A DNA stretch of 64,000 nucleotides, taken from the NCBI RefSeq assembly GCF_030690725.1, contig NZ_JAUYGD010000051.1:31133-95132 (forward strand), given 5' to 3'. The stretch comes from Pseudomonas sp. (GTDB taxonomy: Bacteria; Pseudomonadota; Gammaproteobacteria; Pseudomonadales; Pseudomonadaceae). The notes beneath the pieces are model-generated. The model was not told where the DNA came from. It worked only from the letters and a program-made list of their open reading frames with translations, and made no database searches. Positions 28,001 to 37,411 of this stretch are shown here, in pieces; the first letter of the stretch is position 1, and the number at the start of each line of letters is the position of its first letter. The position numbers were made by a program, and so were the translations under genes.

Positions 28001-28945
28001 ATGAAATTACTGCGTTTTCTGTTGTTGAGCGGCTGCCTGGGGTTGTTGCCGTGGCAGGTGCAGGCGGCAAGCTTCCCGGAGCGGCCGCTGACCATGATCA
28101 TTGGCTATGCCGCCGGCGGTAGTACCGATTTGCAGGGGCGGGTGTTGGCCAGCGTGCTGGAAGAGCAGCTGGGGCAGAAGGTTACGGTCAGCAATATTCC
28201 CGGTGCCGGCGGCGCGGCTTCTGCGTCGATGCTGGCCAGCAGTATCGAGCAGGGCTATGTGTTCCAGTTTGGCGGCTCGTCGGTGGTCAGCATTGCGCCG
28301 CTGCTGTCGCCGGCATCCTATGGTCCGGACAGTTTTACCTATGTCGCGGGGCTGTCGCTGGAACAGCCGGCCTTTGTTACCGGCGCCCCACATGGCATTC
28401 AGGACTGGCCAGGGTTGCTGGCCTATTTGCGCGCCACGCCGGGGCAGATTTATGTCAGCCAGGCGGCCGAGGATCGTCTGATTATCCGCGCCCTGGCCAA
28501 GCGCGAAGGGCTGGAGCTGCGCACCGTGCCCACCTCGGGCGGCGCCGGCATGGCCCCGCTGGTGATTTCCGGCGATGCGGTGTTTGCCTACAGCGGCGGC
28601 ACCCATACCGGCTACACCGAATCTGGCGAAATGCGCGTGCTGGCCAGTCTGGCCGATACCCGCCTGTTGGGTTACCCCGAGGCGCCGACCCTGCGCGAGC
28701 TGGGTTACGACCTGGGCCTGCATACCATGCGCATCGTCATGGTACCGGCCAATACCCCGACCGAGCAGGTCGAGATACTGGCCGACGCCCTGGCGGTCGC
28801 GGCCAAAGACCCGCGTTTTATCGAGGTGACCGAGCAGCGCATTCGCCAGCCGGTGCTGTTTATGCGCGGTGATGAGATCAAGCCTATGCTGCTTAGGCAG
28901 ATGCACGAGTACCGAACACTGATAGATGACATCGGATTGCAGTAG
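28001..28945 (+). CDS. TctC/Bug-family periplasmic binding protein, second of tandem pair
   Basis: 314 residues, paralogue of the preceding gene with a different signal peptide (MKLLRFLLLSGCLGLLPWQVQAA). The start is the ATG preceded by GAGGTGG; in-frame codons further upstream to 27905 lack a signal and a ribosome site. The pair evidently arose by tandem duplication; they differ mainly in the signal region and at scattered surface-type positions. It is followed after 45 bp by a GGDEF-EAL receptor with a large periplasmic domain, so a sensory role for the pair is plausible; transport is unlikely without TctAB. Confidence 0.9.
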   Translation: MKLLRFLLLSGCLGLLPWQVQAASFPERPLTMIIGYAAGGSTDLQGRVLASVLEEQLGQKVTVSNIPGAGGAASASMLASSIEQGYVFQFGGSSVVSIAPLLSPASYGPDSFTYVAGLSLEQPAFVTGAPHGIQDWPGLLAYLRATPGQIYVSQAAEDRLIIRALAKREGLELRTVPTSGGAGMAPLVISGDAVFAYSGGTHTGYTESGEMRVLASLADTRLLGYPEAPTLRELGYDLGLHTMRIVMVPANTPTEQVEILADALAVAAKDPRFIEVTEQRIRQPVLFMRGDEIKPMLLRQMHEYRTLIDDIGLQ

Positions 28946-28990
28946 GCACCGACAGGGATTAGCTGACTGTGTTGTGACCCTGAGGCGCGG

Positions 28991-31729
28991 ATGCAGATGA
29001 GTAGTCGCAAGAATCACATGCCGAAAGCGGCACGTTGGGAGCTGAAGTTCTCGACGCGGATTGCTTTGCTGTTTGGCATGCTCGGCATGGTGGCGATCAC
29101 GGTGGTGATGGTTTATGCGCTGCGCACGGCCGAGGCCAACCTGCAAAGTGAAATCCGCAATAGCCTGGCGCAATACCAGCGCACCACCGAAAGCCTGATC
29201 AATAACCGTCTGCAATTGCTTGAGGTGTATCTGCACAGCGCCTCGGCGCGGCGCACCGTCAGCGCCTTGTCCGAGCAGGTTATGCCGGTTGAGAAAATCG
29301 CCGCAGACGTGGCCTTTATGTTTCAGGACGCCAATATCGATGCGCGTCTGGAAGTGTTTTTCCTGCTTGATCCAACGGGCAAGCTGGTGATGGATGCCGG
29401 CCTGCCGCTGCATGACATCAAACCGCTGGTCGCCTCGCTGCGTTCGCCTATTCACTACGCCCATGGTTGGACGCTGGTGCAGGCGGGGGCGCAGAGTGCC
29501 TTGATCAAGGCCACGCCGATTTTTGACCCGGCCACCGTGCAGCTGCGCGGCTATCTGTTTGTCGGCCTGGCTCTGGGCCAGAATCGGGCGTTTATCGGCG
29601 AGCTGAGTGCCAGCACCAAGCTCGATCTGCTGGTGCTCGGGCACGCCGAGCAGCCCCTGGTCTGGCAGGGTGACAGCGAGCTTGGGCTCAAAGGCGATGC
29701 GGCGCTGGATTCTCTGGTGCGCGATGACCAGGGGCTTTACCTGCAGCGTTTCCCGATCAGCCTGGCGGGTGTCGAAGAGCCGTTTTGGCTGGTGCTGGGG
29801 GTTTCCGACAGCCGCTTCGCCTCGATCTACGACAGCTACCTGCAGTCGTTTCTAATCCTCAGTGGCGGTTTTCTACTGTTATTGCTGGTGGCGGCCTGGC
29901 TGCTGCGCATCAGCCATGACCGGGCGATCAACCAGCTGCTCGGCTTTATCGAAGCCACCCAGGCCGGCGGCCGGGGGCTGCGCTTTCAGCCGACCGGGAT
30001 CTATGAGTACAACCGCGTGGGTGTGGCGATGCAGCACATGGTCGAAGACCTGCACGTCGCTGCCACGGTGTTCGAGTCTGCCGAAGGCATGGTGGTTACC
30101 GACGCCCAGCATGTGGTGCTGCGCGCCAACCCTGCGTTCACCCGTATGACCGGCTACAGCGAGAGCGAGGTGGTCGGCAGCACCCTGGATTACATGCTGG
30201 CGCAGGGCAGTTTCGATATCGTCCGCGATGCCATGCTTGCGGCCCTGGCCCATCAGGGCGCCTGGCAAGGGGAAATGCCCGGGCGGCGCAAGAATGGTCA
30301 GGAATACCCGCAGTGGGTGAGCATTGCCGCAGTGCGCGGTGGTGCCGATGGGCGGCTGATCAACTACGTGATCACCCTGACCGATACCACCCAGCGCAAG
30401 GCAGCCGAGCAGCGCATCGAGCAGCTGGCCTATTACGACCCGCTGACCCATCTGCCCAACCGCCGTTTGCAACGCGAGCGCCTGGAGTGCGCCTTGCTCG
30501 CCAGCCAGGACAGCGAGCAGCGCGGGGCGGTGCTGTTTATCGACCTGGATGACTTCAAGACGCTCAACGATGCCCGTGGCCATGATATTGGCGACCTGCT
30601 CTTGCAGCAGGTCGCCGAACGGCTGACCAGTTGCGTGCGACAAAGCGACAGCGTGGCGCGCATCGGTGGTGATGAGTTTGTCATCCTGCTGGAAAACCTC
30701 GGGCAGGAACCGGTCAATGCGGCGCAGCAGGCCGAGGCGATTGCCAGCAAGATTCTGCTGGCCTTGCGGCAGCCGTTTCGCATGGGCCAGATCGAGCACT
30801 TCAGCACCCTGAGCATCGGCATCGCCATGTTCAACGGCACCGGCGAGTCGCTGGATGACCTGCTGAAACAGGCTGACCTGGCCATGTACCAGGCCAAGGC
30901 GCTGGGACGGAATACCTGCTGTTTCTTCGAGCCGCAGATGCAGCAACGGGTGCTGCAGCGCGCGAGCCTGGAAAGCGACCTGCGCCAGGGTCTGCTGAAA
31001 AGCGAGTTCGTGCTCTATTACCAGGCGCAGATCGATCAGCGCGAGGGCTTGCAGGGCGCGGAAGTGCTGCTGCGTTGGCAGCACCCGGAGCGTGGCCTGT
31101 TGGCGCCAGGCGAGATTATTCCGGTGGCCGAGGGCAGCGGTCTGATTCTGCCGTTGGGTGAGTGGGTGCTGGAAACGGCCTGCGCCACCCTGGCGCAGTG
31201 GGGGCGGCGGGCGCAAACCCGGCACCTCAGCCTGTCGGTGAATGTCAGTGCAAAACAGCTACAGCAGGCCGATTTTGTCGAGCAGGTGCTGCATATCGTG
31301 CAGCGCAGCGGCTGCGACCCGAGCCGGCTGAAATTGGAGATTACCGAGAGCATGCTGCTCGATGGCCGTGCGGCGGTGATCGCCAAGATGGCGCGGCTCA
31401 AGGCCCACGGCGTGCGCTTTTCCCTGGACGACTTCGGCACTGGCTATTCGTCGCTGTCCTACCTCAAGACCCTGCCGCTGGATCAGCTGAAGATCGACCG
31501 CTCCTTTGTCTGCGACCTGTTGAACGACCCGCTGGATGCGGATATTGCCCGCACCATCGTCTCGCTGGCCCATGCGCTGAAACTGGATGTGATTGCCGAA
31601 GGCGTGGAAACCCTGGAGCAGTCCGAGCGCTTGAGCAGCTTTGGCTGCACGCGCTTTCAGGGCTACTACTTTGGCCGGCCGGTGCCGCTGGAGCAGTTGT
31701 TTGCAGGGCCGCCGGTCAAGGCCAGCTAG
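28991..31729 (+). CDS. Membrane PAS-GGDEF-EAL cyclic di-GMP enzyme
   Basis: 912 residues. Two membrane helices (about 25-45 and 290-312) enclose a periplasmic sensor of about 240 residues. PAS (about 355-475), GGDEF (about 480-645) and EAL (about 655-905) domains follow. The GGDEF motif is intact with an RxxD site (RQSD) five residues before. The EAL motif reads EVL in GAEVLLRW, and later EAL residues are kept (DDFGTGYSSLSYLK, KIDRSFV, QGYYFGRP), so phosphodiesterase activity is likely; whether the cyclase half is active cannot be told. GAGG lies five bases before the start. Same strand and close behind the two TctC-like genes. Confidence 0.93.
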   Translation: MQMSSRKNHMPKAARWELKFSTRIALLFGMLGMVAITVVMVYALRTAEANLQSEIRNSLAQYQRTTESLINNRLQLLEVYLHSASARRTVSALSEQVMPVEKIAADVAFMFQDANIDARLEVFFLLDPTGKLVMDAGLPLHDIKPLVASLRSPIHYAHGWTLVQAGAQSALIKATPIFDPATVQLRGYLFVGLALGQNRAFIGELSASTKLDLLVLGHAEQPLVWQGDSELGLKGDAALDSLVRDDQGLYLQRFPISLAGVEEPFWLVLGVSDSRFASIYDSYLQSFLILSGGFLLLLLVAAWLLRISHDRAINQLLGFIEATQAGGRGLRFQPTGIYEYNRVGVAMQHMVEDLHVAATVFESAEGMVVTDAQHVVLRANPAFTRMTGYSESEVVGSTLDYMLAQGSFDIVRDAMLAALAHQGAWQGEMPGRRKNGQEYPQWVSIAAVRGGADGRLINYVITLTDTTQRKAAEQRIEQLAYYDPLTHLPNRRLQRERLECALLASQDSEQRGAVLFIDLDDFKTLNDARGHDIGDLLLQQVAERLTSCVRQSDSVARIGGDEFVILLENLGQEPVNAAQQAEAIASKILLALRQPFRMGQIEHFSTLSIGIAMFNGTGESLDDLLKQADLAMYQAKALGRNTCCFFEPQMQQRVLQRASLESDLRQGLLKSEFVLYYQAQIDQREGLQGAEVLLRWQHPERGLLAPGEIIPVAEGSGLILPLGEWVLETACATLAQWGRRAQTRHLSLSVNVSAKQLQQADFVEQVLHIVQRSGCDPSRLKLEITESMLLDGRAAVIAKMARLKAHGVRFSLDDFGTGYSSLSYLKTLPLDQLKIDRSFVCDLLNDPLDADIARTIVSLAHALKLDVIAEGVETLEQSERLSSFGCTRFQGYYFGRPVPLEQLFAGPPVKAS

Positions 31730-31761
31730 GCGGCCGTGGTGCGACCGCCATGGCGTAACCC

Positions 31762-32613
31762 TTAGCGCAGAATCAGCAGCGCGCTGTTGCTGGTACGCAG
31801 CAGGCTGCTGGTGGTGCTGCCGACCAGGAACTGGCGAATCCGCGAGTGGCCATAGGCACCCATGGCCAGCAGGTCGATGCCCTGTTCGAGCTGGTAGGCG
31901 TGCAGGGTGGGTTCCACCTCACCGGCGCGAATCGCCAGGTGCACTGCGCTGGCCGAACCTTGCACCACCCGCTCAGCGGCCTTGAGCTGCTCCCAGGCAT
32001 CGCTGCTTTCGGCGCCGATCATCACCAGGTGGCACGGCAGGCCTTTGAGCAGCGGGCTGGCCGCGATCATCTCCAGGCTCTTGCGCGCCGTGGCGCTACC
32101 GTCATAGGCGAGCATGTAGCTTTGTGGCGCCTTGAACTCGCCGCAGCTGACCAGAATCGGCCGGTGCAGGGTGCGGATCACGTTTTCCAGGTGGCTGCCG
32201 ACCAGTTGGCTAAGGCTGTCGCTGGTCTTGCCCTGACGGCCGATCACCAGCAGGCGGATATCGGCTTCCAGCTCATGCAGGCAGTCGACCAGATCGCCAT
32301 GGCGCTGACGCAGCTGCGCCGGCTCCACGCCATCGGCCTGCACCCGCTCGCGGGCCGCTTCGAGCATCAATCGGCCTTGTTCCATGGCCAGCTTGTGGCG
32401 CTGCTGATCAAGGTTGGCCAGCTCTTCGAGCAGGTGCTCGCGGCTGCCCAGGCCGATGTTGCCGGACAGGTCCGGGCTGGTTGGGTACTGCACCTCATCC
32501 AGTACGTGCAGCAGGGTCAGCGGCGCGCTCAGGCGCTGGCTGGCCCAGGCGGCGTAGTCGCACACCGCGCGGGTGGATTGCGAACCATCAATGCATGCCA
32601 TTACTTGGGTCAT
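31762..32613 (-). CDS. Tandem universal stress protein (two Usp domains)
   Basis: 283 residues with two Usp domains. The first starts MTQVMACIDGSQSTRAVCDYAAWASQ. The second begins YMLAYDGSATARKSLEMI and ends in the nucleotide-binding type GAYGHSRIRQFLVGSTTSSLLRTSN. It is a cytoplasmic stress protein; ATP binding is likely for the second domain. Its start is only 14 bases after the SulP stop, so the two form an operon. SulP-Usp pairs are common in proteobacteria, which hints that the Usp protein modulates the transporter. Confidence 0.93.
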   Translation of the reverse strand: MTQVMACIDGSQSTRAVCDYAAWASQRLSAPLTLLHVLDEVQYPTSPDLSGNIGLGSREHLLEELANLDQQRHKLAMEQGRLMLEAARERVQADGVEPAQLRQRHGDLVDCLHELEADIRLLVIGRQGKTSDSLSQLVGSHLENVIRTLHRPILVSCGEFKAPQSYMLAYDGSATARKSLEMIAASPLLKGLPCHLVMIGAESSDAWEQLKAAERVVQGSASAVHLAIRAGEVEPTLHAYQLEQGIDLLAMGAYGHSRIRQFLVGSTTSSLLRTSNSALLILR

Positions 32614-32627
32614 TGTTGTTCTCCGTA

Positions 32628-34115
32628 TCAGTGGCCAGACAGCAGGTCGGTGGCGTTCTCTTTGTCATGCACACCGAAGCGGTCGACGATGGTGGCGCTG
32701 GCTTCATTCAGGCCCAGCACTTCGACTTCGGTGCCTTCACGGCGCAGTTTGATCACCACCTTGTCCAGGGCAGCGACGGCGGTGATGTCCCAGAAGTGCG
32801 CGCGGGACAGGTCGATGGTGACCTTGCTCACGGCTTCCTTGAAATCAAAGGCAGCGACGAACTTGTCGGCGGAGCTGAAGAACACCTGGCCGATCACCTT
32901 GTAGGTGCGCTGGTTGCCCTCGCTGTCGGCTTCCGAGTTGATATAGAGGAAGTGGCCGATCTTGTTGGCGAAGAACATCGCCGCCAGCAACACGCCGGCA
33001 AACACGCCGTACGCCAGGTTGTGGGTATAGACGGTGACCGCCACGGTGGCGAGCATGACGATATTGGTCGAGAGCGGGAATTTCTTCAGGTTGCGCAGCG
33101 AATCCCAGCTGAAGGTGCCGATCGACACCATGATCATCACTGCCACCAGCGCGGCCATGGGGATCTGGCGGACCCAGTCGCTGAGGAACACCACCATCAG
33201 CAACAGCACCACGCCGGCCACCAGGCACGACAAACGGCCACGGCCACCGGATTTCACGTTGATCACCGACTGGCCGATCATCGCGCAACCGGCCATGCCG
33301 CCCAGCAGGCCGGAGGCGATATTGGCCACGCCCTGGCCTTTGCATTCGCGGTTCTTGTCGCTGTTGGTGTCGGTCAGGTCATCGATGATGGTCGCGGTCA
33401 TCATCGACTCCAGCAGGCCGACCACGGCCAGGGCTGCGGCGTAGGGGAAAATGATCGCCAGGGTTTCAAACGTCAGCGGTACATCTGGCCAGAGGAAAAT
33501 CGGCAGGGTGTCCGGCAGCTCGCCCATATCACCGACGGTGCGGATATCCAGGCCGAAATACATGGCCACGGCAGTCATCGACAGGATGCACACCAGCGGC
33601 GAAGGGATCAGTTGGCCAATCTTCGGCACATAGGGGAACAGGTAGATGATGCCCAGGCCCGCGGCGCACATGGCGTAGACCTGCCAGGTGACGTTGGTCA
33701 GCTCCGGCAGCTGGGCCATAAAGATCAGAATCGCCAAGGCGTTGACGAAGCCGGTAACCACCGAGCGCGAAACAAAGCGCATCAGCGAACCGAGCTTGAG
33801 GTAACCGGCGCCGATCTGCAGCACGCCGGTCAGCAGGGTCGCTGCCAGCAGGTACTCCAGGCCGTGGTTTTTCACCAGGGTCACCATCAACAGGGCCATG
33901 GCCCCGGTGGCGGCGCTGATCATGCCTGGACGGCCGCCGACAAAGGCGATCACCACGGCGATACAGAAGGAGGCATACAGGCCGACCTTGGGGTCGACGC
34001 CGGCGATGATCGAGAAGGCGATGGCTTCCGGGATCAGCGCCAGCGCCACCACTAGGCCGGCGAGCACATCGCCGCGGATATTAAACAACCAGGTGTTTTT
34101 CAGGCTTTGCAGCAT
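32628..34115 (-). CDS. SulP family anion transporter with STAS domain
   Basis: 495 residues; about eleven to twelve membrane segments followed by a C-terminal STAS domain (about 400-490, [27 protein letters not shown]). The N-terminus has the SulP signature [32 protein letters not shown]. Substrate may be sulphate, bicarbonate or another anion; the short form and absence of sulphate-assimilation neighbours leave BicA-like bicarbonate uptake possible. I chose ATG at 34115 with GGA upstream; the frame is open from a TTG at 34127. Operon with the Usp gene. Confidence 0.92.
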   Translation of the reverse strand: MLQSLKNTWLFNIRGDVLAGLVVALALIPEAIAFSIIAGVDPKVGLYASFCIAVVIAFVGGRPGMISAATGAMALLMVTLVKNHGLEYLLAATLLTGVLQIGAGYLKLGSLMRFVSRSVVTGFVNALAILIFMAQLPELTNVTWQVYAMCAAGLGIIYLFPYVPKIGQLIPSPLVCILSMTAVAMYFGLDIRTVGDMGELPDTLPIFLWPDVPLTFETLAIIFPYAAALAVVGLLESMMTATIIDDLTDTNSDKNRECKGQGVANIASGLLGGMAGCAMIGQSVINVKSGGRGRLSCLVAGVVLLLMVVFLSDWVRQIPMAALVAVMIMVSIGTFSWDSLRNLKKFPLSTNIVMLATVAVTVYTHNLAYGVFAGVLLAAMFFANKIGHFLYINSEADSEGNQRTYKVIGQVFFSSADKFVAAFDFKEAVSKVTIDLSRAHFWDITAVAALDKVVIKLRREGTEVEVLGLNEASATIVDRFGVHDKENATDLLSGH

Positions 34116-34416
34116 GGTCAATTCCAAAGGCTGGGGTCCGCAGATGCACGCAAGGGCAGGGCGGAGGGACTAATAAAAAACTGGGTATAACGATAGCAAC
34201 GCAGCCTTGCGGGCGGCGCGCAGGGGCAGAGCTACGGCAACGGGAATACCGGCCGGGCTTTGCAGGGAGGGGGCGAAACGCTAAGGCGGCGTAGGCAGCC
34301 AGCGTGATGGTTGGGCCAGTGTCATTGCGACCTGTCTCTATCCATTCGGGCAAAAAGGGCGGCCACCTTAACATACCGGGCCGCGCCCGGCATCCTGAGC
34401 AGCTGCAGGCAGTAGC
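34116..34416. other. Non-coding interval upstream of the SulP gene
   Basis: About 300 bp between the SulP start and the YdcZ-type gene's stop. On the minus strand TTGCTA and TATTAG separated by 18 bases (about 34169-34198) could be the SulP promoter, weak. I see no gene, repeat or terminator here that I would defend. Confidence 0.4.
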
Positions 34417-34866
34417 TTAACCGCGCCTGATCAGCCAGATGCCGGCGACGATCAGCAGCAGGCCGCCGACTTTGCCCGCCGTAATCGGCGCTTCGCGAAA
34501 GCCGGCCCAGCCGAAGTGGTCCAGGGTCAGGGCCATGCTCAGTTGCCCGGCGATCACCAGTGCCATAAACAGCACTGCGCCGACCTTGGGCCCGGCAAAG
34601 GCGGCGGTGGCGATAAACATCACCCCCAACAGGCCGCCACTCCAGTGCCACCAGGTCAGGCCTTTCAGCGCGGCGAAGCTGGGGAATTCGCGCTGCACCA
34701 GCACCAGAATCAGCAGCGCCAGGGTGCCGACAGCGAAGGACACCAGCGCGGCGGCCAGCACGCTCGACACCTGTTTGGCCAATTGACCGTTGATCCCCGC
34801 TTGCAGCGGCAGGCAGGCACCGGCAACGAAGGGCAGGGCCATCAACCACCAGATCGGGGCAGGCAT
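34417..34866 (-). CDS. DMT superfamily membrane protein, YdcZ/DUF606 type
   Basis: 149 residues with five hydrophobic helices and the DUF606 pattern: PLQAGINGQLAKQVSSVLAAALVSF near the N-terminus and a final GGLLLIVAGIWLIRRG. These small transporters act alone or in pairs in the inner membrane; substrates are unknown. The start at 34866 is preceded by GGAGATG. A methionine seven codons further upstream is in frame but lacks a ribosome site. Confidence 0.88.
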   Translation of the reverse strand: MPAPIWWLMALPFVAGACLPLQAGINGQLAKQVSSVLAAALVSFAVGTLALLILVLVQREFPSFAALKGLTWWHWSGGLLGVMFIATAAFAGPKVGAVLFMALVIAGQLSMALTLDHFGWAGFREAPITAGKVGGLLLIVAGIWLIRRG

Positions 34867-34960
34867 GGGGCATCTCCAGAGCGGCAAGGGCGGATGAGTA
34901 TGCCGTAAAAGCTGTCCGCCTCGTCAGCCTCAACCAGGCCAGATTGCCGCTTAGCGCATG

Positions 34961-34994
34961 CAAAAAGGCCTGGGTGTATGACCCAGGCCTTTTG
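34961..34994 (-). terminator. Bidirectional Rho-independent terminator
   Basis: AAAAGGCCTGGGT pairs perfectly with ACCCAGGCCTTTT around a 5-base loop, with A and T tracts on both sides. It lies 34 bases after the stop of the MBL-fold gene on the minus strand. Confidence 0.88.
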
Positions 34995-35027
34995 CGTGTG
35001 GTGCGTTGCTAAATCAGCGGCTGTGGC

Positions 35028-35900
35028 TTAGGGCCACTGCATTTCACCCTTGAGCACCTTGGCGCTCAGTTCCAGGCTGCTGGCATCGAGCAGCTCCGGG
35101 TACTTGGCCTTCATCGCTTCGATCAGCGCCTGGCTGTTCTTGGCTTTGGGCAGTGCGGCTTCCAGGTCATTGAGGTAGTTGCGGGTAAAGCGCAGGTCAT
35201 CCAGGTTCAGCTTGGGCTGGCCCATAAAGTGACCCGGCACCAGGGTTTTCGGCTGCAGCGCTTGCAGTTCATCCAGGGATTTCAACCAGCTCTGACGCGC
35301 TTGCGGCGTTTGTGCATCGGCAATCCAGGGGTGGATGTTGGCGTAGGTCAGCACGCCGCCGACCACCGCCTGGATGCTCGGAATCCACAGGCTGGTGTGC
35401 TTGGGGTCATGGCCGATCAGTTGCAGGGTCTGGCCTTCCAGTGTCAGCTGGTCGCCTTGCAGCGCTTGCGGCACCAGGGTGCGGGCTGGCGCGCTGTCCT
35501 TGAGGATCGGGCCCCAATAAGCCAGCTTCGGTGCGCGGCTTTTTTCGATATAGGCGATGGTTTGCGGTGTGGCCAGGACCTTGGCCTTGGGGAAGGCGCG
35601 GGTCAGGGTGTCCAGGCCGAAGTAGAAATCCGGGTCGCCGTGGCTGATAAAGATGGTGGTGAGGTTTTTGCCGCTGGCCTGGATACGCTCGACCAGCTCA
35701 AAGGCTTCGCGGGTGGAGAACTGCGCATCGACCAGAATGGCATCGCGCTCGCCGCTGATCAGCGTCGAGGTCACCGGGAAGATCGCCTTGTCGCCTGGGT
35801 TGTAGACATCCAGGGTGAGTGGCTGGGCAATCGCGGTGGTGGCAAGGGTAAGCAGGCTGGCGCTGGTGAGCAGGCTGCGCAAGTGGTTGAGGATCGACAT
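35028..35900 (-). CDS. Secreted MBL-fold protein with altered metal motif
   Basis: 290 residues with a Sec signal peptide (about 1-25, ending TTAIAQ) and a metallo-beta-lactamase fold. The standard HxHxDH metal motif reads SHGDPDFYFG: the first His and the Asp remain, while the second His is Asp and the last His is Phe. Further on, DPKHTSLW, AVVGG in place of the usual Asp-bearing strand, and VPGHFMG are seen. This pattern occurs in a Vmh-like group of exported MBL proteins, so it is likely a family trait; binuclear zinc hydrolysis is doubtful. It is divergent from a LysR gene that probably controls it. Confidence 0.85.
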   Translation of the reverse strand: MSILNHLRSLLTSASLLTLATTAIAQPLTLDVYNPGDKAIFPVTSTLISGERDAILVDAQFSTREAFELVERIQASGKNLTTIFISHGDPDFYFGLDTLTRAFPKAKVLATPQTIAYIEKSRAPKLAYWGPILKDSAPARTLVPQALQGDQLTLEGQTLQLIGHDPKHTSLWIPSIQAVVGGVLTYANIHPWIADAQTPQARQSWLKSLDELQALQPKTLVPGHFMGQPKLNLDDLRFTRNYLNDLEAALPKAKNSQALIEAMKAKYPELLDASSLELSAKVLKGEMQWP

Positions 35901-35930
35901 GCTGATCTCCTGTTGAGTAAGTGAGGTGAT

Positions 35931-35990
35931 ATTAGTTGCTTTAAATCGATCAAAAAGCCCCTTAATCTGCGCATATTTGTTGCGCTAAAT
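35931..35990. promoter_or_regulatory. Two 16-bp direct repeats, candidate LysR operators
   Basis: ATTAGTTGCTTTAAAT (35931-35946) and ATTTGTTGCGCTAAAT (35975-35990) match at 13 of 16 bases; starts are 44 bp apart. Each has the ATT...AAAT partial dyad of a T-N11-A LysR box. They occupy the 99-bp divergent region between the MBL gene and its neighbouring LysR gene. Confidence 0.55.
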
Positions 35991-35999
35991 GGGCTAATC

Positions 36000-36899
36000 A
36001 TGGATCGGCTAATGGCAACCCGGGTATTTGTCGAAGTGGTGGAGCGCGGCAGCCAGACTGCTGCGGCCGAAGCGCTGGAGATGTCGCGGGCGATGGTGTC
36101 GCGCTACCTCGGCGAGCTGGAGGCCTGGGTCGGCGCGCGCCTGTTGCACCGCACCACGCGCAAGCTGAGCTTGACCGGTGCCGGTGAGCAGTTGCTCGGC
36201 CAATGCCGCGAGATGCTGGCCATGGCCGAGGCCATGCAGAGCGTTAGCCGCACCGATGAGGCCGCGCCGCGCGGCACCTTACGCATCGCCTGCAGCCAAT
36301 CGCTGGCCCAGGCTTGGCTGGTGCGTGCGCTGGATGATTTTATCCGCCGGTATCCGCAGGTCAGTGTCGATCTGCTGGTGGGCAGCCAGGCGGTCAATCT
36401 GGTGGAGGCGCGCATCGACCTGGCCCTGCGCATCACCAATCAGCTCGACCCCAACCTGATCGCCCGTCAGCTTGCGGTGTGCCGCTCGGTGGTGTGCGCC
36501 ACGCCGGCGTATCTGGCCAAGCACGGCACGCCCCTGCGGCCCGAGGAGCTGGCGCAGCACAATTGCCTGAGTTACGCCTATTTTGGCCGCAGCATCTGGG
36601 AGTTCACTCGCGCCGGTGAGCCACATGCCGTGGCGGTCAGTGGCAACCTCAGCGCCAATGAATCGATGGTGCTGCTGGAGGCTGTTCTGGCCGATATCGG
36701 CATCAGCCTGCAGCCGCGCTATTCGGTCAGCGCGCATCTGCGTTCCGGGGCGCTGGTGCAGTTGCTGCCCGACTACCAGCCGCAGGAGCTGGGCATCCAC
36801 GCCCTCTATGGCACGCGCCGGCAGATGCCGCCAGCGCTACGCGCGTTGCTGGATTTTCTGATCGAGCGGCTGGCGGATGCGCCGGATTGGGATATGTAG
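36000..36899 (+). CDS. LysR-family transcriptional regulator
   Basis: 299 residues: winged helix at 1-60 (VFVEVVERGSQTAAAEALEMSRAMVSRYLGELE...ARLLHRTTRKLSLT) and a type 2 periplasmic-binding effector domain from about 90. It is divergent from the MBL-fold gene with paired direct repeats between, so it is the probable regulator of that gene and of itself. The ATG at 36000 gives the standard MDRLMATRVFVEV start; a second ATG four codons in is possible. Confidence 0.93.
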   Translation: MDRLMATRVFVEVVERGSQTAAAEALEMSRAMVSRYLGELEAWVGARLLHRTTRKLSLTGAGEQLLGQCREMLAMAEAMQSVSRTDEAAPRGTLRIACSQSLAQAWLVRALDDFIRRYPQVSVDLLVGSQAVNLVEARIDLALRITNQLDPNLIARQLAVCRSVVCATPAYLAKHGTPLRPEELAQHNCLSYAYFGRSIWEFTRAGEPHAVAVSGNLSANESMVLLEAVLADIGISLQPRYSVSAHLRSGALVQLLPDYQPQELGIHALYGTRRQMPPALRALLDFLIERLADAPDWDM

Positions 36900-36906
36900 C
36901 TGGGGT

Positions 36907-37395
36907 TCAGAGCGTTTTGCTGAACTGGATCAACGCCACGCGCTGGCCCTTGGGATCACGGCGTTCGACCACATCACTCAAGGCATAGCCGAGCTTGGGG
37001 TAGAGCAGCAGGCCGGCGCTGTTGGCGTTGAAGCACGACACCTGCATGCGCTTGGCGTGGTAATGCTCGCGCGCCAGCTGCTCCATCACCGCCACCAGAT
37101 AATGCGCCACGCCATGGCCGCGGGCCCAGGGGGCGACCATCAGGTTGCCGAGGGCGCAGTGGTCGTCGTAGTGCCATTGGTAGAAGTTGGCAAAGCCGGC
37201 CACTCGGCCATCGAGCAGCACCACCGTGCTGTCGCGGCGTTCGGCCATGGCGGCGGCAAGCTGACCGATGCTCAGTGGCCAATCGGCCTTGGGGTAGCAG
37301 AAGAACAGCTCATCGGCGTTTTGTGGGAAGCCGACTATCTCGGCCAGATCAGCCGCCGCAGCGGGGCGATGGCTGAGGTGTGGGGTTGGGCTCAT
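36907..37395 (-). CDS. GNAT family N-acetyltransferase
   Basis: 162 residues with the GNAT fold: beta-strand VVLLDGRVAGFANFYQW, then the acetyl-CoA pyrophosphate loop in LMVAPWARGHGVAHYLVAVM, and a C-terminal ANSAGLLLYPKLGYAL. Acceptor unknown. It is the last gene of an apparent minus-strand operon running mazG-like, cmoM, two DUF4136 lipoproteins, GNAT, with gaps below 30 bp. Confidence 0.9.
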   Translation of the reverse strand: MSPTPHLSHRPAAAADLAEIVGFPQNADELFFCYPKADWPLSIGQLAAAMAERRDSTVVLLDGRVAGFANFYQWHYDDHCALGNLMVAPWARGHGVAHYLVAVMEQLAREHYHAKRMQVSCFNANSAGLLLYPKLGYALSDVVERRDPKGQRVALIQFSKTL

Positions 37396-37411
37396 GCAAC
37401 ATCCTTGTTGG

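Noticed and set aside
28007..29644. Minus-strand frame over the second TctC-like and GGDEF-EAL genes
   Set aside because: Opposite to well-supported genes on the plus strand, low-complexity composition, no family match.
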